This document shows, one piece after another, positions 60,135 through 64,000 of a stretch of DNA of 64,000 nucleotides. The notes under the pieces were generated by a model, which made no database searches, was not told the origin of the DNA, and saw only the letters and a program-made list of their open reading frames with translations. Within the stretch, counting starts at the first letter, position 1. Every line of letters starts with the position of its first letter. Source of the DNA: Methylocystis sp. L43 (GTDB lineage: Bacteria > Pseudomonadota > Alphaproteobacteria > Rhizobiales > Beijerinckiaceae). The position numbers were made by a program, and so were the translations under genes. The stretch spans positions 1 to 64,000 of the forward strand of contig NZ_JADNRA010000023.1 of NCBI RefSeq assembly GCF_015709525.1. Direction: 5' to 3'.

Positions 60135-60902
60135 TCACGCCAGATTTGGCGGAAGTTGCACGGGCGCGTTGCCTGGCGTCGGTGGGATGACGCCATTCGG
60201 CGTCGTGCCGTTGCCGGGGCACTCAGTGCCGCCATTGTTATTTCCGTCATTGCCCGGTCTGCAGGTGGCGGCTGCCTGGTTGATCTTGTTCTGGATCGCG
60301 CCACCCCAAGAGCAAATCGACTGGCTATTTCCGTCGAGATTTGCAGAACCGTTCGCGAGGGTCGCATTTGTTGCCCGCACGCCGCCATTGCCTGCGGTTG
60401 CGCAAGCCCCGCCGTGTGACTGCATGAAGGCGATGTCGTTTTTGCAGATCAGCTGACCGAACTGAAAGCAGGCCATTAACATACCTGATGTGACGGGCGT
60501 TCCACCGACATTACGATTATTGGCGAGCGTAGCGTAGCCGCCGCGTGTATTGGAATTGCCGACCTGCTGCGCCCAGGTGCACACCTGCTGTTGCATCGGG
60601 AGGCGCAGATATTCATCGGACGTCATGCCTTGCGGAAGATTCCCGCGTGTAAGCTGAAGGACGCCAAAGTTGTTGCCATTCGACTCGCAGGTATTGCCCC
60701 CAGACTCGGCCATCGCCGCTCCGCCAAAATTGCATGCGTTGCTTTTCAGTGTGTCACTGGCGCTGTCGCAGTTTTGGATTGCAGTGGCGACGTCGGACGC
60801 GGAATAATGCTGATTGGTGCAGCCCGCCGCGAAAAACGCCTCGACCGGCGAGCCGCCCGCCGTGGTAAGCAACGCTGCGATTGTGAATGAGTGGCGTCGC
60901 AT
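60135..60902 (-). CDS. Secreted Cys-rich lysozyme-like protein
   Basis: 255 residues from ATG 60902. Signal peptide, then a Cys-rich domain containing AAMAESGGNTCESNGNNFGVLQL, which has the Glu and GxLQ pattern of lysozyme/transglycosylase folds. A Gly/Asn/Pro-rich tail of about 60 residues follows (GNDGNNNGGTECPGNG region). Probably a cell-wall-opening or pilus-associated factor. Unproven; family not certain. Confidence 0.6.
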   Translation of the reverse strand: MRRHSFTIAALLTTAGGSPVEAFFAAGCTNQHYSASDVATAIQNCDSASDTLKSNACNFGGAAMAESGGNTCESNGNNFGVLQLTRGNLPQGMTSDEYLRLPMQQQVCTWAQQVGNSNTRGGYATLANNRNVGGTPVTSGMLMACFQFGQLICKNDIAFMQSHGGACATAGNGGVRATNATLANGSANLDGNSQSICSWGGAIQNKINQAAATCRPGNDGNNNGGTECPGNGTTPNGVIPPTPGNAPVQLPPNLA

Positions 60903-60925
60903 TTCGGGCCTCTTGCGGGAAACGG

Positions 60926-61465
60926 CTATCGGAGATTGACGCGAACGGAAAGCGCGGTCTTCTGACCGGCGGAAACGTCGGTGAAAGAAATTGCGCGCGA
61001 CACGGGGTCGAACGACGCGATGGTCATGTATTGCGAATTTGCATTGGATGACGCGTCGTAGCCGGCATTGCCGCGTACCGACGAAATCGGCAGCGTCGTA
61101 TCGGCGACAACCTGCACCTTTCCACCGACAACTTCGGCGATGCGGACCGGGCAAATCAAGGCGTTCTCAGCCGCGGAGCTCGATTCGCAGCCGTCATTGA
61201 TCGCAGATACGACATAGGAGCGACCGTTTCCCGAGAAAGTCGCCGTCCAGACTTGCGCGATCGATTTTAGGTGAGCGCTCGGAGCCGCCCGCTGCAGGGC
61301 GTTGCGGCTCGCTTGAAGCTGCGGCAGCTTGTCGGCCCAAATGACGCTTTGCAAGTCGCCGGCGCCGACAAGCGAAAATTCCTGAGCGATAAGGCGATGT
61401 GATTCAGCTTGTGCGGCGCCGGCGGTGAACGGAATGAGAAGCGCGATGACGGTTGCAGCGCTCAT
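60926..61465 (-). CDS. Secreted hypothetical protein
   Basis: 179 residues from ATG 61465, with AGGAGG 5 bases upstream. Signal peptide (MSAATVIALLIPFTAGAAQA), then a beta-rich domain (WTATFSGNGRSYVVSAIND, ALICPVRIAEVVGGKVQVV). Two cysteines could pair (C in DGCES and LICPV). No family recognised. 23 bases from the lysozyme-like gene on the same strand. Confidence 0.6.
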   Translation of the reverse strand: MSAATVIALLIPFTAGAAQAESHRLIAQEFSLVGAGDLQSVIWADKLPQLQASRNALQRAAPSAHLKSIAQVWTATFSGNGRSYVVSAINDGCESSSAAENALICPVRIAEVVGGKVQVVADTTLPISSVRGNAGYDASSNANSQYMTIASFDPVSRAISFTDVSAGQKTALSVRVNLR

Positions 61466-61698
61466 GACGACCTCCTTCACATTGCCAGCCAATGCCATGG
61501 ATACGGCGGGACCGCGCGGCGGCGTCAAAGGCGCAAAGCGCCGACAGAAAATCCGAGGGTCCGCTTGTGGAGACGGATTTTGTGATTGACGCTCATAGCC
61601 GCCCGCTCGCGCTATCATCCGCATGGTCGGCCTTGATCGCGAGGGAAGGGTGATGTGCTGCATGGCGTGGCTCCTTTTCATCAGCCGCTGACGGCGCG
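61466..61698. other. Intergenic leader region
   Basis: 233 bases between two minus-strand genes. An open frame upstream of 61465 continues to 61681 but lacks a ribosome binding site, so I treat it as leader. No terminator seen. Confidence 0.35.
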
Positions 61699-62316
61699 CT
61701 ACCGCACCGCATTCTCCGGGTGAAGTGGCACGGATTGAGCGCAGCGGTCGATCTCTTGATGCGACACAGTGTAGCGCAGGCGGATCGTGCGCGTCGGAAC
61801 ATCGTAAGCGGCATAAGTGACGGTCGCGGTCGAGTCCTCAGCCGGCGCGCCAGGCGTCTTCTCGACAAAGCATGCGGCGCCGTCGATGACGCTGTAGCTG
61901 TTGTTTTCAAACGTCGCGAGACGCGACGGGCAAACCTTGATTCGGATACCTTGTGTTGGCGACGGATACTCGTCGGTGCACAGGTAGGGCGTGCTGAGCA
62001 CGCTGAAGGCGACGAGTTTCGTCTGGAAATTGATCGAGAAGTGCCACTCGCTGGCGCCGCGATTGCCAACAGCGATGCTCATATTGAGCCCACCAGAATC
62101 GATGGGCGCCGACTTCCTGTTGCTCTCATCGAGGCTGTCCTGCCAAAGCGACGCGAATGATTCGGCTTCGCCGCGCGGGAACGTAAGGTCCGAATAGGCG
62201 ACGGGGCGCCAAGTTCCCGGGTCCGCCGTGTAGGTCTGCGCGATTGCAACGGCGGAGTAACAGCCAACAAGAAGGATCGCGGCGCTCTTGGCGCGCAAAA
62301 GCTCCCAACAATTCAT
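61699..62316 (-). CDS. Secreted hypothetical protein
   Basis: 205 residues. N-terminal hydrophobic segment (SAAILLVGCYSAVAIAQ) as signal peptide, then a beta-rich domain with four cysteines (YLCTDEY, KVCPSR, AACFVEK, DRCAQS). No family recognised. Start overlaps the next upstream gene by ATGA. Confidence 0.6.
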   Translation of the reverse strand: MNCWELLRAKSAAILLVGCYSAVAIAQTYTADPGTWRPVAYSDLTFPRGEAESFASLWQDSLDESNRKSAPIDSGGLNMSIAVGNRGASEWHFSINFQTKLVAFSVLSTPYLCTDEYPSPTQGIRIKVCPSRLATFENNSYSVIDGAACFVEKTPGAPAEDSTATVTYAAYDVPTRTIRLRYTVSHQEIDRCAQSVPLHPENAVR

Positions 62317-62645
62317 TGCGGGCGCTTCGGCAGGACAAGGCGCAGAACGGAAATCGCCGCTTTTGCAAAGCGATACAGAACGTAGCTCAGCAAGAACATC
62401 GGGAGAGCTTCAAGCAACGCGGCACCATTCTTTCGCAAACGCGTTTCCGTCCCGGGAAAAAATACAGCGTTCAACAGAAATTCGATCGGAAAGAGGAACC
62501 AGCCAAAAACCTGCAAGGGCTGCTCGTCCAGCCACTGCACCACTGCCATCGCGCCGACGGTCATCACAATGATAGCGCCTTCAATGAGGCCTAACGACCG
62601 AACGGCAGGCTCGTAATAATGGTTGTTTGGTTCGTTATTCGACAT
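62313..62645 (-). CDS. Small membrane protein of the conjugation region
   Basis: 110 residues from ATG 62645. Three hydrophobic stretches (LIEGAIIVMTVGAMAVVQWL, FGWFLFPIEFLLNAVFF, LPMFLLSYVLYRFAKAAISV), so an inner-membrane protein. First gene of the minus-strand set, divergent from the virB genes; the gap 62646-62792 probably holds both promoters. Confidence 0.6.
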   Translation of the reverse strand: MSNNEPNNHYYEPAVRSLGLIEGAIIVMTVGAMAVVQWLDEQPLQVFGWFLFPIEFLLNAVFFPGTETRLRKNGAALLEALPMFLLSYVLYRFAKAAISVLRLVLPKRPQ

Positions 62646-62792
62646 GAAACGCCCAGCCTGACTGGTTGTCGCGCGCGGTCGCGCAAGCGCACGCCTCAAC
62701 GGCACGCCTCGCAAACTTATTAGCGCAATTTTTGGTAGTTGCCAATTTCTTAGATGCCCGTTACAGGAAGGCGACTCCAGCGGAGATTCGCC

Positions 62793-63638
62793 ATGCGGAA
62801 CCTTTTGCTGCCTGCCGTGTGTTGCGTGTTCCCAGCGTTAAGCGCCCATGCCCAGAACGACGGCGCGCGCAAAAGCACGCCGACCGCTGTGGTCGCGAGG
62901 GCTGAAGACGTTCGTCAGGATGCGCCGACCAAGGTTGTGCCAGAGAGGTTCGGGCGTCTCGTCGCCGTTGACGCAGCGGCCGAACAGGCGGGCCCCGTCG
63001 CTCACCCCCCCGCCAAGCGGCGTCAGACGTCGATCGGCGCGGCACAGGCCAGCGAAGGCGCTCGCGGTGAGCGTTGTGAAAGCGCGATGGACGACGCGAG
63101 CCTACGCAATCTCGTCGAGCGCGACGCGGCAAGCGTCGGCGTCGACGAAAAACTCGCCCTCACCATCCTCTCGCTCGAATCGAATGACGGAGCGGCTCTT
63201 AATTCGCGCAAGGGCGCGCGCGGCCCCATGCAACTGATGCCGGACACAGCGGCGCAATATGGTGTTCGCGACATATGCAATCCGGTTGAGAACGTGCACG
63301 GGGCGATGCTGTTCCTGAAGGAGCTCAGCGCACAATTTGGCGGGAATCTGATGCTGATCGCCGCCGCCTACAACGCCGGGCCTGAACGTGTTCACCAATC
63401 GCGCGGCGTGCCGGCGATTGCGGAAACAGTACGCTACGTCGCGAATGCAACCAACGAATATTACGGCTTTGAAGGGGATTTGAATCGGCAAGCTGGGGGC
63501 GTGGCCAAGCAATCCAGATCCCACGAGCCGTCCGTTCAAGAGGCTTCGGAGAAACCCAAGGCTGATTCCAAAGGACAGCAATGGATCGGCGGCTCGGTGC
63601 TTTACGTCAGCAGCGATAATGATGGAGAGGTGAAATGA
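62793..63638 (+). CDS. virB1: VirB1-type lytic transglycosylase
   Basis: 281 residues. Signal peptide (RNLLLPAVCCVFPALSAHA), low-complexity linker, then an SLT domain: catalytic Glu in LTILSLESNDG, GARGPMQLMPDTAAQYG and LIAAAYNAGPERV. It opens peptidoglycan for the type IV secretion channel. GGAG 7 bases before ATG 62793. The end overlaps virB2 by ATGA. Confidence 0.9.
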   Translation: MRNLLLPAVCCVFPALSAHAQNDGARKSTPTAVVARAEDVRQDAPTKVVPERFGRLVAVDAAAEQAGPVAHPPAKRRQTSIGAAQASEGARGERCESAMDDASLRNLVERDAASVGVDEKLALTILSLESNDGAALNSRKGARGPMQLMPDTAAQYGVRDICNPVENVHGAMLFLKELSAQFGGNLMLIAAAYNAGPERVHQSRGVPAIAETVRYVANATNEYYGFEGDLNRQAGGVAKQSRSHEPSVQEASEKPKADSKGQQWIGGSVLYVSSDNDGEVK

Positions 63639-63952
63639 ACGTTGGGAATGGGCGTGGTTGCCTGTTGCTGAGTTTGATTATTTGCGTTGCGATTTTCGCG
63701 TCGAGCGACGCGGCTCTAGCCTCATCCGCAACCTTTCAGCCGCTCAACACCGCGCTGTCGAGCGTCCTTGATTTTATGACGGGGACCTTCGCGACGACGG
63801 CCGCAACGGTCGCGGTGGCGGCGGTCGGCTATCTCGCGCTCACATCGCGCATTCCATGGGGATGGGCGTTCTCTGTCGTCATTGGCGTCGCGCTGATCTT
63901 CGGGGCGGCGCAGGTGGTGACGTCGCTAACCGGCGGGATGGGCGGGCGCTGA
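63635..63952 (+). CDS. virB2: VirB2/TrbC-type pilin
   Basis: 105 residues. Long signal-like first helix (LLLSLIICVAIFASSDAALAS), a short loop, and two hydrophobic helices (ATVAVAAVGYLALTS and AFSVVIGVALIFGAAQVV), the TrbC/VirB2 layout. It forms the conjugative pilus. Coupled upstream to virB1 by ATGA and downstream to virB3 by TGATG. Confidence 0.9.
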   Translation: MNVGNGRGCLLLSLIICVAIFASSDAALASSATFQPLNTALSSVLDFMTGTFATTAATVAVAAVGYLALTSRIPWGWAFSVVIGVALIFGAAQVVTSLTGGMGGR

Positions 63953-64000
63953 TGGCGTCAAGCAGGCCGAAGCTCGATCCTCTCGTCGGCGGATTGACAC
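63952..64000 (+). CDS. virB3: VirB3-like protein, 5' part only
   Basis: ATG 63952 overlaps the virB2 stop (TGATG). The 16 visible codons read MASSRPKLDPLVGGLT, compatible with a VirB3 N-terminus (LxxGLT). The rest is beyond the window. Confidence 0.7.
   Translation, partial: MASSRPKLDPLVGGLT

Noticed and set aside
1-64000. tRNA genes, rRNA genes or CRISPR arrays
   Set aside because: None seen by eye. No clover-leaf with a GTTCGA-type arm or regularly spaced direct repeats was found, but short tRNAs cannot be excluded without a dedicated search.

Overview
The window is a mosaic alphaproteobacterial plasmid segment. This rests on a complete repABC replication/partition cassette (repA 21059-19851, repB 19848-18850, repC 18626-17256) with its antisense RNA and two parS palindromes, high GC with alphaproteobacterial gene families, and a VirB-type conjugation operon starting at the right edge. 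The host is probably of the Hyphomicrobiales (Rhizobiales) group. The copper/silver efflux island would suit a copper-handling methylotroph, but the genus is not proven by the sequence.

Layout. 1-3673: a minimal Tn402/Tn7-like transposon (tniA-tniB-tniQ) with terminal inverted repeats, inserted in the end of an already frameshifted glycosyltransferase gene (3674-4954). 5048-5250: IS5-family remnant. 5367-6544: an auxiliary tryptophanyl-tRNA synthetase preceded by a Trp-Trp leader peptide and attenuator-like hairpins. 6819-8086: three small genes of unknown function closed by a strong terminator. 8600-13686: a complete IS66 element with an 8-bp target duplication; it splits an scpB-like gene and is itself split by a 2575-bp serine-recombinase element. 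13683-16960: ScpB-like protein, DUF1403 protein and a tyrosine recombinase with a dif-like site. 16970-21223: repABC. 21240-25332: DUF2493, Fic and DUF6880 genes. 25691-27123: Gly/Tyr-rich secreted protein and a Spy/CpxP-like protein. 28160-29741: IS1182-family element with an amber codon.

29819-39307 is a copper/silver resistance island: FixH-like protein, CusC, CusB, CusA, a His-rich peptide and the CopA ATPase, all on the minus strand. After a broken integrase come a DUF1259 protein and chrB-chrA (chromate resistance), 39516-43395. 43706-52408 is a block of large-plasmid housekeeping genes: Toprim primase-like protein, strawberry-notch methyltransferase/helicase, DUF6927, ParB-like protein and a small conserved protein. 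Three of these genes carry related hairpin leaders. 52711-53355 is a double-HTH regulator.

53500-58378 holds the most striking system: a four-gene, translationally coupled ubiquitin-like conjugation operon (triple ubiquitin-like protein, E2-like protein, JAMM isopeptidase, ThiF/E1). It is divergent from an XRE regulator, an ImmA/IrrE-type metallopeptidase and an ExoI-like 3'-5' exonuclease. A palindromic operator sits exactly in the promoter spacer of the regulator gene. The block looks like a bacterial ubiquitination-like (Bil/Bub-type) defence or stress module. 58652-64000 is conjugation-associated: Toprim protein, SNase-like nuclease, lysozyme-like and other secreted proteins on the minus strand, then virB1, virB2 and the first codons of virB3 on the plus strand.
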